The notes under the pieces are model-generated. The model did no database searches and had not been told where the DNA came from. It worked only from the letters and a program-made list of their open reading frames with translations. The translations under genes were made by a program, and so were the position numbers. From IMG/VR virus record IMGVR_UViG_3300017991_000012, positions 16,108 through 80,107 of that record: 64,000 nt of DNA, one strand, 5' to 3'. Positions within the stretch are counted from its first letter, which is position 1. The number at the start of each line of letters is the position of its first letter. Source of the DNA: a virus. This document shows, piece after piece, positions 46,641 through 56,221 of this stretch.

Positions 46641-47401
46641 AGATGTACCTCGCTCACATGCAAGCGCTTCAGCTCATCGCGCCTGGCCGCGTACGTATTC
46701 AAATCAAGCCTGCGCCGTTCAAGGTACAGCGCCTGCGCCCGTTCTTCCGTCAGATGGTCCTTGAACGTCACCGCCCTATGGCTGTCGACAAAGACGTTCA
46801 GCATCGGCGCCCGCTCAAAGCAGGCCATGCGCGTGACCTGGTCTTTGAACATCCGCATTCCAGCGACCTCGATCTGGTTCGGCGTCCTGGCCATCGGGCA
46901 GTGGTTCAGGACCTGGATGATCGTGCTCATGCGATAGACCGTGCTGCTTACCTCCCAGCAGTACCCCCAGCTGTGACGATGGTCGAACAGGCTTGGGTTG
47001 TAACGGATGATCCCGCTCTCGTTTTCGAGTACCTGGCCGCGGATGCCGTTCTGCAGCCGGAGGCTGAAGCCAAAGGTCTCATGCTCTTTGATGCAGCTGC
47101 GCACGACCCATTCGTCCACATCCCGCGTGCACAGGTTATCGTCCACAGACAGAATCCCGACATCGCCATTGATATGCGCCCAGGTGCGCACGTGGTCGAC
47201 AAGACTCTTGACCGGCTGGTCCCGGTCCTGATCGATGAATAGTGCCTGCTTGTACTTCTGCTCCAGCTCCCGGTAGCTGTCCACGTATTCGTCCGATGCC
47301 GAATACAGGACCATGACGTCAAACGGCTGCCCTCTCAGGCTCTCCAGGTAATTCCAAACCCAAAACGGACGGTTCTTGCTGAACATCAGCATCGGTATCA
47401 T
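46622..47401 (-). CDS. GT2-like glycosyltransferase
   Basis: 259 residues starting MIPMLMFSKNRPFWVWNYL. FDVMVLYSASDEY and VGILSVDDNLCTRDVDEWV supply the nucleotide-binding and DxD-like (VDDN) motifs. No membrane anchor. The ATG overlaps the stop of the methyltransferase gene before it (ATGA). Substrate unknown. Confidence 0.6.
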   Translation of the reverse strand: MIPMLMFSKNRPFWVWNYLESLRGQPFDVMVLYSASDEYVDSYRELEQKYKQALFIDQDRDQPVKSLVDHVRTWAHINGDVGILSVDDNLCTRDVDEWVVRSCIKEHETFGFSLRLQNGIRGQVLENESGIIRYNPSLFDHRHSWGYCWEVSSTVYRMSTIIQVLNHCPMARTPNQIEVAGMRMFKDQVTRMACFERAPMLNVFVDSHRAVTFKDHLTEERAQALYLERRRLDLNTYAARRDELKRLHVSEVHLCPQEE

Positions 47402-47970
47402 CTGACAGCCCTCACGCCTATCGTCGGATACTGGTGCTCGATACCTTCCCATTTGTCGATCTGGCTGAAGCCAATCGCCTTCAGCACTTCTTCCATCATC
47501 TCGAACGTCCAGCCCCACTTGTGCACCGAGTATTGATCGCGTCCGCTGCAGTAGACATAGCGCATCGCCAGTTCATCCTTGCCTTCCTCAATCATCTTTG
47601 CGCTTGCCAGCACGTCCGGAAAGTCCAGAAGCAGCTGCCCCTTCTCGATCAGGTTCTCCCAGCAGCGCTTCAGGATGTCGATCGCCTCGTGCCTGAAGAA
47701 ATGCTCGATGCCCTGAACCATGACAATCTGCTCGTACGGTCCATCCTCGGTCGGGAAGAACAGCCTCAGATCCATCGGTCGATCCACAAGTCTCAGCTGA
47801 CGCATCGGCACGTTGCCGAACTCGAACTTGTAGTAATTGCCTAGCGTGGTCTTCATCTGCTCCACCAGTTCCGGATTGTGACATGCGTACTTTGTCTTGC
47901 CATCGATGTAGATGTCGACGTTCACATACCCATCCAGGTAGACGTTCCCGCAGCACAGGTGCAGCTTCAT
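47398..47970 (-). CDS. SAM-dependent methyltransferase, type 11-like
   Basis: 190 residues. MKLHLCCGNVYLDGYVNVD is the same motif I variant as the gene at 42800 (G-x-x-x-N-V-D), with IVMVQGIEHFFRHEA and GQLLLDFPDVLASA further on. GGAGATAGG precedes the ATG. The two copies in one island point to methylation of more than one sugar position or substrate. Confidence 0.75.
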   Translation of the reverse strand: MKLHLCCGNVYLDGYVNVDIYIDGKTKYACHNPELVEQMKTTLGNYYKFEFGNVPMRQLRLVDRPMDLRLFFPTEDGPYEQIVMVQGIEHFFRHEAIDILKRCWENLIEKGQLLLDFPDVLASAKMIEEGKDELAMRYVYCSGRDQYSVHKWGWTFEMMEEVLKAIGFSQIDKWEGIEHQYPTIGVRAVR

Positions 47971-47971
47971 C

Positions 47972-48655
47972 CTATCTCCTTGTCGCGACGATCAGATGCC
48001 GCTTGATGTCGAATATCCTTTGCAGAAAATACTCCTGAATCTCGACATACTTCAGCCTCTGTTTCCAGGCCACGTAGTTGAACGACAGCTGATCGCGTAT
48101 GCTGCCGTTCTCGATTTCTTTCCACCAGCCTTCCATCGCCTTCTTTACGTCCGGCTCATTGTGCCTGCGCACGAGCACGCCCGTCATCGACAGTCCGATT
48201 CCTTCCGGATAGCCGTCGGCCCGGTATCGTTTGATCTGCTGCTCCATGGTCTTGAGATCGTCTTTCTTCAGCCGCTTGCACGCCTTGTATTCCTGGTAGA
48301 TGCACTTGCGGCCTTCCGGATGCGCGAACATCGCCATATTCGCATACCTCAGCCAGCGCTTAATCAGAGGCTTGATCTGCACCCTGATGTCGATATTGCC
48401 ATCGATCCAGACGCTGACCTCGTACTCCGGCAATATCTTGTGCGGATGCAGCTTATGCCACCTCGCCTCGCGGCTCATCGTCCTCTGCACCTCGACTTTG
48501 CGCCAGGCCTGGAAGTCGCTTATCCCACCACAGTCTCGATCGCTGAAAATGAAGTAGTCGATGCCGTCCTCGTAACTGCTCAGCGGCTGGACCTCGTCCT
48601 TGCCGCCGGTCACGCACGTATAGACCGCGATCTTAGGCGAACTTGATTTTCGGGA
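47972..48655 (-). CDS. DUF616-type glycosyltransferase
   Basis: 227 residues from a GTG start with GGAGAAACAGCG upstream, overlapping the preceding gene by 22 bases. IAVYTCVTGGKDEVQPL, RWHKLHPHKILPEYEVSVW and IDGNIDIRV are the conserved blocks of the DUF616 family (TOD1-like glycosyltransferases), with DGN in place of DxD. AMFAHPEGRKCIYQE also fits. An enzymatic role in glycan building is likely. Confidence 0.7.
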   Translation of the reverse strand, partial: SRKSSSPKIAVYTCVTGGKDEVQPLSSYEDGIDYFIFSDRDCGGISDFQAWRKVEVQRTMSREARWHKLHPHKILPEYEVSVWIDGNIDIRVQIKPLIKRWLRYANMAMFAHPEGRKCIYQEYKACKRLKKDDLKTMEQQIKRYRADGYPEGIGLSMTGVLVRRHNEPDVKKAMEGWWKEIENGSIRDQLSFNYVAWKQRLKYVEIQEYFLQRIFDIKRHLIVATRR

Positions 48656-51600
48656 CACCGCTGTTTCTCCGTCGCATCTGATTGTGGCAGATTTCAAACT
48701 CGGCCTTGTCCGCATCGCTGTCCATCGGCCTGTCTGCCACGTACACGATCTCATTGATCATGCGCCCGACTTCTCCAGCATCGATCATGCTTTTCACCCA
48801 TTGCCACTCCGCGAACCTCGCCACATTTTCAAACTCGACAAAGCACCCGCTCTTGACCAGAAACACTTCGCCGATGTGATTCAAGCGCATTGTCCATTCC
48901 GGATCCATCTCGGTCGTGAACACAACACGATTGGCAAGAACATGATGACCGTAGGCAAACGCCACGTCCTTGTTGTCTCTCAGTTTGTCACGCAAGGCTC
49001 TCACGCCCCCGCGGTCGAGCCTGACATCGCCTGGGCAGAAGAGCACGTATTTGCCTCTCGTAGCCTGGAATCCATCGTTCCATGCCACGCCCTTCCTGCA
49101 GCCAACCGGGACCTCCACCCGCTTCAGCCTGGGAAACAGGTCGTGGCCAATATCCGTCCCCTCCTCCACCACCAGCACAAGCTCCTGAATATCGTGCGGC
49201 ACCGTTGCCGCTATCATGTTCGCCTGCTGCGCATCGCGAATCGGGCCGGCAACGACACTCACGCTTCCCTGCAGCAGATCGCTGCACATTTCCCAGACCT
49301 TCGGCAGCGTCTCCTCCAAAATGTTCTCGTGGAACTTCGGCCGTTGTCTCTGTATCAGCCTCCGCCTCTCCTCATTGTCCGGCAGATAGCGTTCGATCAA
49401 GACCTTCAGCGCTTTCGGACAGTCGAATACCGGCATGTCCGGGAACCAGCGCTTCAGTTCCGCCCTCGTGTTGTCCACCAGCTGAAAGGCCCTGCAGGCC
49501 ACCAGTTCAAAGCAGCGTGGATTTACGTGGGATCCCACGTGGTCGGTCTTGTTGAACCTGCTTTTTTGTACAGTGCAATCATCCCGGTGGATGTTGATGT
49601 TGATCTTCGCCCCGCAGTAGTACTTGATCGCTTCCTCGTTTGGAATCCTGCCCGGTATGATCTTCGCATGCTCGTACCCAAGCCTGCGGAAATCCCAGCC
49701 TATGAGCGTCGTCCCAGGCTTGTCCAGGAACTCTCGCAGCTCCGTAAAGTACTCGATTCTGCGCTTGAATCCCGTCGGGTCCATGCCGCCGATGAAGCAC
49801 ACGTCGCTTGCGTATTCCTTCCCGACCTGCAGCTTCTTGTGCTTCTCGCTATTGGCCGTCAGAGGATAGTAGATGGTGTTCGGAAACCTGCTCACGCAGT
49901 TCTTCTCGTTCGTCAGCCGCAACGTAGCCCTTGCTGCCACAGCGTCGTACCATCCCGTCTCGTACGGCTCATCGGCCAAGACCATGACCGTCGCGCATCC
50001 GCTGGCATGGATGCTGTCGAACACCTCCTGCGTCGGATGCTCCATGTCGAATTTCTGATACCTCGTCTGCGGGCAGAAGAACGCGGCGTCGAAATTCCCA
50101 AGTTGATCCTCTCGTCCAGTGAGGCCCTGGTCACCATCAAATGCCACGACCTCCACACCGTTCTTCTGAAGTCCGATTCTGATTCCGTCAAACGCATGCT
50201 GCACCGCACACTCTCTGTTCGGCCCGAACAGCGCCACGCGTTTCTGTTCGTCATTCACGCGCTCGACCCTTTCCCTCCTTTGCTTTTTGCTCAGCTTCCC
50301 GCCGATATAGCTTGCTGGCTTCCTGGGCCTGATGATCTTGTGCTCAGGCAGCGGCTGGCCTTCCCAGTATTTCTTGATCTCCGGCAGCTTCAGCTCCTGC
50401 GGGCTGACGTCTGCCGTCGACGTACCCGCTATCTTCGACCAGTACGGGCTGTACAGATCGATGTCCGCAGTGCGGCAATACTGCTCCAGCTTCTTCCTCT
50501 TGTGCTGCAGTATTTCGGCCACCGCCTGCTGATTGCCCCTGCCGACAGGCCTGTCGTCTCCAACTGCCTGTTTGCCATTTGCAAACAGCTCGAAGTCGAA
50601 TCCGACCAGCAACGCACTCCTGAATCCCATCCATCTCGCGACTTGCAAGGCCAAGATCGCGCTCCCGCTATCCGTGTGGAAGCCCTGTCTCGGATCGTGT
50701 CCCTTGGCCTTGATCGATGCCCCGCTTGCGAACAGGCAGAACCCGCCGTATTTCTTTGCCCCATCGAATTGATCGACCCCGACACCCTTTGGCGCAATCA
50801 CATATCCGCCGCTTTTGCCGAACTCGATCACGCGTTTCAGCAGTGGCCTGCTCCGGCTGATATGTCGCTTGCGGCTTATGATGCAGTAATCGGCATCACC
50901 GTGGAAAATCGCGCTGTTGACAGCAAACACAGGTCCGATCTTCCACAGCTCCTGCTTGTCCACCTTGCACCCGCCAGGTCCTGGGCCGAGAATCACGCAG
51001 GTGCCGTTTTCCACCTGCCGCAGGCTGTCTGTTGATACCGCCCCCACGGGTCCAGAATCGGCCTGTACGGGCTTTTCATCCTGCGCCTGTTGTCTGGGTA
51101 TCTTTTGTGCCTTTGCGGCCTGTACGGGCGCCTGTGGCGTGCGAGACTGCCGTTTATCGATCATTCTCGGACCCTTGAACACAACCTCGCTTTCCGTCAC
51201 CTTCTCCAGGTCTCGAAGCTGGCCGAACCGGCTCAGGTCGTAGACCTCGCATCCTGCGTCCCTGAGTGCCACAAATGCCAGGCTAAACCAGCTCAGCGTC
51301 TGGACATAGCGATTGTTGCCGCTGTCCAAATACCAACTGTCACCGCTTTGCTCCGGCCTGCTTCCCGCGTACTTCTTTCCATTTGGCGCCAGGCAGAAGT
51401 CAATGCCAACGAGGTAGATCCTTGTCGCGCCAAGCACATACGCCATATGCAGCGCTCCGAACGGGCTGCAATAGCCTACCGCGCACTTGTTGTCGTACGC
51501 CTCTCGCGTCATCGGAAACACGCCCTTGGCATTCAGGTCCAGATCCACCCACCAATCGGCATTGACTTGATTCTGGTTGAATGAAGCTGTAACCCATGGT

Positions 51601-51866
51601 ATGCCAAGCTGATCTGGGTCCTTTACGGCATCCCCCCACCTGAACGGCTTGCGTTCGATGTTGTACATCAAGCTCGGCCTGAAGCACTGCGCGACGGTGT
51701 TCACGCCAACGCTCAGCGGGAATCGTTCATAGAACTTGGCAGGATAGTTGTCGATCGACGGCCCGTTACCGGCCACCAGAGCCGTGCAGCCCATGCACGA
51801 CCCTACGAGGCCGCTGTCTTTGAATTGTTGCACAGTCTCCCCCCCATCGGCTACCCACTGTCGCAC
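48633..51866 (-). CDS. Giant multidomain glycosyltransferase
   Basis: 1077 residues. Four parts can be seen: a DUF115-like (MptE-like) domain at about 25-225 (ALVAGNGPSIDNY, ATRIYLVGIDFCL); a second such domain at about 288-480 (CVILGPGPGGCKV, FRSALLVGFDFEL); a CgeB-like GT-B domain at about 545-860 (RVALFGPNRECAV, INIHRDD, NPRCFELVACRAFQLV); and a GT2-like domain at about 865-1060 (SVVAGPIRDAQQANM, GKYVLFCPGDVRLD). Linkers are Gln/Pro/Ala-rich. The start is a GTG with a weak site; the next good ATG is at residue 25. Likely builds a glycan on a virion or host target. Confidence 0.75.
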   Translation of the reverse strand: MRQWVADGGETVQQFKDSGLVGSCMGCTALVAGNGPSIDNYPAKFYERFPLSVGVNTVAQCFRPSLMYNIERKPFRWGDAVKDPDQLGIPWVTASFNQNQVNADWWVDLDLNAKGVFPMTREAYDNKCAVGYCSPFGALHMAYVLGATRIYLVGIDFCLAPNGKKYAGSRPEQSGDSWYLDSGNNRYVQTLSWFSLAFVALRDAGCEVYDLSRFGQLRDLEKVTESEVVFKGPRMIDKRQSRTPQAPVQAAKAQKIPRQQAQDEKPVQADSGPVGAVSTDSLRQVENGTCVILGPGPGGCKVDKQELWKIGPVFAVNSAIFHGDADYCIISRKRHISRSRPLLKRVIEFGKSGGYVIAPKGVGVDQFDGAKKYGGFCLFASGASIKAKGHDPRQGFHTDSGSAILALQVARWMGFRSALLVGFDFELFANGKQAVGDDRPVGRGNQQAVAEILQHKRKKLEQYCRTADIDLYSPYWSKIAGTSTADVSPQELKLPEIKKYWEGQPLPEHKIIRPRKPASYIGGKLSKKQRRERVERVNDEQKRVALFGPNRECAVQHAFDGIRIGLQKNGVEVVAFDGDQGLTGREDQLGNFDAAFFCPQTRYQKFDMEHPTQEVFDSIHASGCATVMVLADEPYETGWYDAVAARATLRLTNEKNCVSRFPNTIYYPLTANSEKHKKLQVGKEYASDVCFIGGMDPTGFKRRIEYFTELREFLDKPGTTLIGWDFRRLGYEHAKIIPGRIPNEEAIKYYCGAKININIHRDDCTVQKSRFNKTDHVGSHVNPRCFELVACRAFQLVDNTRAELKRWFPDMPVFDCPKALKVLIERYLPDNEERRRLIQRQRPKFHENILEETLPKVWEMCSDLLQGSVSVVAGPIRDAQQANMIAATVPHDIQELVLVVEEGTDIGHDLFPRLKRVEVPVGCRKGVAWNDGFQATRGKYVLFCPGDVRLDRGGVRALRDKLRDNKDVAFAYGHHVLANRVVFTTEMDPEWTMRLNHIGEVFLVKSGCFVEFENVARFAEWQWVKSMIDAGEVGRMINEIVYVADRPMDSDADKAEFEICHNQMRRRNSGVPKIKFA

Positions 51867-51874
51867 TTCGCCCG

Positions 51875-54800
51875 TCAGGCTATCGCAGGCTGCAAGACTT
51901 CCTGCAGTATTGCATCCTGGAACACGTCCTCCATGATCAGAGTCTCGCTCGCGCCCTCGAAATTCCAGTTGATATTGCCGCCCTCGTCCACCGAGTTTGT
52001 GGCCTGAACTTGACTCGCACTCCCACTCGCGTCACTGTTCTTTGCAGTGACATAGTTGGCCGTGTTTGTTCCCGCCACATCCCAATACCAGACTCCGCTT
52101 GGATTGATCGGCAGCAGGTTGCCCACCTGGCCGTTCAGCGCACCGTTGCCGCCGACCGTGAATCTCGTGCCCACGAGACCAGTCAGTCCAAGACGGCCGC
52201 CGTCTTCCACGGAAAATCCTGCGGCCGTGATCACGTCCTGGCCGTTCGTATCAAGCGTGCCGCCATTCACGGTCATCCCTACGCAGTTTAGATCATCCTG
52301 AAGCTGCTTCGTGGCTCCTGAGTCATCGATCGTCGTGTGCTCGATCGTCTGACCGTCGGTCGTGATCGACTGCGTACCACTGCCCGCCCCAGATGCCTTC
52401 CATGATCCAGAACCATTCGTGTAGTTCACGTTTCCATGAATGTAGAAATCATCGGCAAACGTTACGATGCCATCAGGACCGACCACATTCAGAGTTGCGG
52501 TGGCCCCAGCCCTGAGCCTGATATTTCCGCCAACGGTCCAGTTTCCTGATCCGAAAGTGAAGTTGACTGTCACACTCGCGGCAGTGAGCACGTCCAGAAT
52601 ACCGGTCAACGTCACGTCTGGATTGTTCGTATCAAAGTCGACATCACCCCTGACAACATCGAGGTACGCTGATGTGAACCCGTTCGCGTCGAATACCTTT
52701 GTCGCGCCATCGTCATCTACCTGGATGCCCTCGACGCTCTTGCCAAGCAGCGCGATGGTCTGACTCCCACTTCCTGCTCCGGACAGCTTTATGTATCCGC
52801 TGCCCTTTGTCCACGTCAGCGTGCCACCACCACTTTCTGTAATGGTTACATTATCCTGGAAAACATAGTCAGGATTGTATGTCGCGTTTTCGATCGTGTA
52901 CGCGCCACTGGCAGTGTCATGGTCAAAGGTCACGGGACCACTGAACGTGAACGTCTGGCTTGCCGCTGTGCCCATGGTCACTGTGTTCGTGCTCGTATTA
53001 TCCTGCTCGAACAGCCATGTTCCGCCGTAAGTCGCACCAATGAGTTGCGCCCCACGTTGTACATAGGTATTCGTAACGCTCCACGTACCGTCTTGTTTGT
53101 CGATACTGGCCCCATCTTTGATCGTGATAGATCCAGCACCCGTCAATGTGCCAGTGTTTTCGATTTCGACCGCACCCGCCGCCGTGTCGAAAGTCCAAGA
53201 ACCTGTCATGGTCAATGTTCCGGTCACGTTCAACGTTCCCTTGTTCACGCCGCTTCCGGTCTTTTCGATCGTGCCTGTGATATTTACGTTGGCAATCGCG
53301 TTCGATTCTGCGGAAGGAAGCGCAAGAGTCTTACTTGTGCCTGACATGGTCAATGTCGAATTCCCGCGGGTCAACGTATCCACACCCGACAGATCGACAT
53401 CACCAGCACAATTGTATGTGGACGAACCAGCCACAAAGGTCAAAGCACCGGCCCCGCTTGACTGCATGGTCAGATTGCCGTTGAAGTTCAGCGTCGGGTT
53501 GTTCGTTGCCGCCGTGACGATGTACGCTCCTGCGCCCGTCGTGTCGATGGTCACATTGCCGCTGAACGTGTAGGTTCCTGCCGCCCAAGTGAATGTCTTT
53601 GGAGAACCTCCCGTGTTCCTGATCGTCACAGTTGCAGAGCCATACGTTGCCGGAACAATATCCGCGTTGTGATCTTCTTGCAGATCCAATGATGCAATAT
53701 CAAGAGTCCCGTCCTGCTGACTGATACTGGCACTTGTGCCAATGAGTAGCGAACCGTCACCTGTGAGAGATGCGCCGGTATTGATCTGCAAATCTGCGCT
53801 CGCGCCTGTGACTCTTATTGCTCTACCAGATGCGGCAGTAAATGTCTTGTTGGCATTGACAATCAGATTTCCGTTGACGATCAAAGCCGATTCGCCGTTG
53901 GCAACGGAAATCGTGCCGTCAATCGTCAGGTTGTTGAAGCCCTCATCCCAATATGTTTCTTTTACGGTCTTGCCCGTACCGTTCAAAACAACCGTGCTTG
54001 CGTCTGCGCTCCAACCCCCGCTGATTCCGTCATGACTCCAATTGCCGCTGCAAGTCCAAGTGCCATTGCCAAGCGACAAATCAATATCGCCTGTCCCGTC
54101 CGTGAAAGTCACATCAGACGCGAGATTGACAGTCGGGTTGTTGGCTGAGAAATCAACAGTCCAGGTAAAGGCTGTGTCCGTAGTGAACGTGACCGCACCA
54201 GAGAAAGCAATTGTGCCAGCCGCCGCCGTCAATGTGTCAATGCCGCCCCTACTGTTTTTCAGTGTGACCGAAGCGCTTGCAATCGTACCCGCCGCCAGCG
54301 TGTGCGCAGTCAGATAGTAGGCAATCGTCAACGGACTCACACTGACTGTGCCACCAGAGGCAACAGTCAATGGTGTAGTCACATATCCGTTCAGATTCCA
54401 TGTGCCTGAACCATTGATTGTTCCAGTTGCCCCAACATCCCAATCGCACCGCGTGGTCAATGTCTGGTTGATCGTCAGCGTTCCATTGATTGTCATGACC
54501 GCCGCGCTTGTATCCCATTCTAATGTCCCGTTTCCGGAATCAAGTGTCAGACTTCCAGAGGCTTCAATGGTCAGGTTGTTTTTCATCTGAATGCGCTTAG
54601 ATGCATCTGCGCTTGACCATGTAACCGAAGCGGTTGACTTGATCGTAAGATTGTAGATTGGTTGTGCGTCTGGCGTTTTGAGCGCCTTGCTTGCGCCTGA
54701 CATTTCGATTGTGCTTGTATCGTCATTGAAAGTTGTCACATCTTCGCAATCAAAATCACCCGAACAAGTCCAGGTTCCAGACCCCATATCAACCCGTGTG

Positions 54801-55915
54801 CAATCCATCGTGCAATTGCCGTTGATCGTCAAAGACGGATTGTTTGTTGCGCAATCCCATGTACCCGCCGTGAGCGTCAGGCTGTCGGTCGTGAATCCGC
54901 TTGCATCAATTGTTTTCGTCGCGCCCGAATCATTCATTGTCAGATCTTCGATCGTCTTGCCATCGAAGTCGATCGTTTGTGTTCCAGATCCCGCGCCCGA
55001 AAGCGTGATTGATCCCGTTCCTTTCGTCCAGGTGAGCGTACCCGCGCCAGCATCCGAAAACGTTACATTGCCTTCGAAAATGTAATTCGTGTTATTTACC
55101 GAATTATCAATCGTAAAATTTCCGCTGCTTTCAAGCGAAAAGGTAAACGTACCACCAATCCGATATGTTCCAGCCTGCATAGTATTAGTAAAATTCGATC
55201 CGCTTGTGCTTCTTACTCGAACCGCACAGTCATAATATGCCGGTACGCAATCATCAAAATAATAGTCTGCAAACAGCGTCCCGCTAGGATTCCATGTTCC
55301 ATCCATTTGGGAAATTGATCCACCAGAACCCATGATAATACCGCCGCTGCCATTCCATGTACCTGTGCCGGTTACTTGAATATCACCAGCCGTTTGAATT
55401 GTAATGTTTGAGTTGTTCGTGAATGTACCACTTACAACTAATGGCCCCCTCACTCCGGCAGTTGAGCTACCTCTAGTAATCGTCCCACTAATCGTCAAGC
55501 CATATAAATCTTTTCCCTGCGTTATCGTCTTAGTTGTGCCATCCATAACCAAAGTTGATGTAGCGTATGTGAATGTGGTTTGGTCATAGTTATCAAAGTT
55601 ACCGCTTACGGTAAACGTGCAGTCGCCCATGTCGATTTCACCACTGCCATCGAAGTCAACGTCCCCAGCGCATTGGTGGGCGTATGCTGAATCACCGAAG
55701 TCCAACTTGCCATCGTAGGTACTCTGCACATCTATGCTGGCCACGTCGATCGCCACGTCACAGGTGCAGTTCTGCGTGGTGTACTGATCATCAAAGATCA
55801 CGGCGTCAGATGAAGTTGGGACGCCCGCGCCGCCCGCGCCGCCAGAACTTGACGCCCAATTGCTTGCATCATTCCAATCGCCGTCGGTATCGCCGACCCA
55901 ATAGCGGTCTGCCAT
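51875..55915 (-). CDS. Very large beta-solenoid virion protein
   Basis: 1346 residues, the largest gene. The N-terminus RYWVGDTDGDWNDASNWAS followed by V-P-T-S-S-D is the opening of a repeat-rich extracellular beta family. Nearly all the rest is Thr/Ser/Gly/Asn-rich beta rungs with long internal repeats: WTKGTGSITLSGAGSGTQT near residue 300, WTKGSGYIKLSGAGSGSQT near 1050 and a shorter version near 1200. No membrane or signal segment. It is expected to be a long surface fibre or decoration, and its many Thr/Ser residues could be glycan acceptors for the island next to it. Confidence 0.7.
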   Translation of the reverse strand: MADRYWVGDTDGDWNDASNWASSSGGAGGAGVPTSSDAVIFDDQYTTQNCTCDVAIDVASIDVQSTYDGKLDFGDSAYAHQCAGDVDFDGSGEIDMGDCTFTVSGNFDNYDQTTFTYATSTLVMDGTTKTITQGKDLYGLTISGTITRGSSTAGVRGPLVVSGTFTNNSNITIQTAGDIQVTGTGTWNGSGGIIMGSGGSISQMDGTWNPSGTLFADYYFDDCVPAYYDCAVRVRSTSGSNFTNTMQAGTYRIGGTFTFSLESSGNFTIDNSVNNTNYIFEGNVTFSDAGAGTLTWTKGTGSITLSGAGSGTQTIDFDGKTIEDLTMNDSGATKTIDASGFTTDSLTLTAGTWDCATNNPSLTINGNCTMDCTRVDMGSGTWTCSGDFDCEDVTTFNDDTSTIEMSGASKALKTPDAQPIYNLTIKSTASVTWSSADASKRIQMKNNLTIEASGSLTLDSGNGTLEWDTSAAVMTINGTLTINQTLTTRCDWDVGATGTINGSGTWNLNGYVTTPLTVASGGTVSVSPLTIAYYLTAHTLAAGTIASASVTLKNSRGGIDTLTAAAGTIAFSGAVTFTTDTAFTWTVDFSANNPTVNLASDVTFTDGTGDIDLSLGNGTWTCSGNWSHDGISGGWSADASTVVLNGTGKTVKETYWDEGFNNLTIDGTISVANGESALIVNGNLIVNANKTFTAASGRAIRVTGASADLQINTGASLTGDGSLLIGTSASISQQDGTLDIASLDLQEDHNADIVPATYGSATVTIRNTGGSPKTFTWAAGTYTFSGNVTIDTTGAGAYIVTAATNNPTLNFNGNLTMQSSGAGALTFVAGSSTYNCAGDVDLSGVDTLTRGNSTLTMSGTSKTLALPSAESNAIANVNITGTIEKTGSGVNKGTLNVTGTLTMTGSWTFDTAAGAVEIENTGTLTGAGSITIKDGASIDKQDGTWSVTNTYVQRGAQLIGATYGGTWLFEQDNTSTNTVTMGTAASQTFTFSGPVTFDHDTASGAYTIENATYNPDYVFQDNVTITESGGGTLTWTKGSGYIKLSGAGSGSQTIALLGKSVEGIQVDDDGATKVFDANGFTSAYLDVVRGDVDFDTNNPDVTLTGILDVLTAASVTVNFTFGSGNWTVGGNIRLRAGATATLNVVGPDGIVTFADDFYIHGNVNYTNGSGSWKASGAGSGTQSITTDGQTIEHTTIDDSGATKQLQDDLNCVGMTVNGGTLDTNGQDVITAAGFSVEDGGRLGLTGLVGTRFTVGGNGALNGQVGNLLPINPSGVWYWDVAGTNTANYVTAKNSDASGSASQVQATNSVDEGGNINWNFEGASETLIMEDVFQDAILQEVLQPAIA

Positions 55916-55929
55916 TTATTTGCCCTCTG

Positions 55930-56220
55930 TTAGTTGCTCAGGACACCAACGATCGAGCCACTGCCAAAGCCACCGTCCTTCACGCCAAACCGGACGAGAA
56001 TCTGGCTTTCCTTGCCGATGTTGCCGACCTTCGCCGTGTTGGCTGTGTAGCTGTCGATGTCGGCCCACGTGGTTCCCTGATCGAAAGACCACTGGACAAA
56101 GACCGTTCCCGTCCAGCTACCGCTGAGGCTGAAGTTGAACTTGTCTCTGGCGCTCAGCGGATCAGACCAGGTCCTGTGAGCCGTGATCGTAGCAGTGACG
56201 ATCGTATTCTGAACGGTCAT
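55930..56220 (-). CDS. Small beta-sandwich virion protein
   Basis: 96 residues starting MTVQNTIVTATITAHRTW. FNFSLSGSWTGTVFVQWSF and DQGTTWADIDSYTAN resemble a small jelly-roll or Ig-like unit found in phage head decoration proteins. GGAGGACTGAG precedes the ATG. It follows the connector gene directly. Exact role unknown. Confidence 0.6.
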   Translation of the reverse strand: MTVQNTIVTATITAHRTWSDPLSARDKFNFSLSGSWTGTVFVQWSFDQGTTWADIDSYTANTAKVGNIGKESQILVRFGVKDGGFGSGSIVGVLSN

Positions 56221-56221
56221 C

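Noticed and set aside
48684-51035. 783-residue plus-strand frame opposite the giant glycosyltransferase
   Set aside because: The minus strand has clear glycosyltransferase motifs; the plus frame is rich in Leu, Arg and His as expected for an antisense shadow and has no ribosome site.
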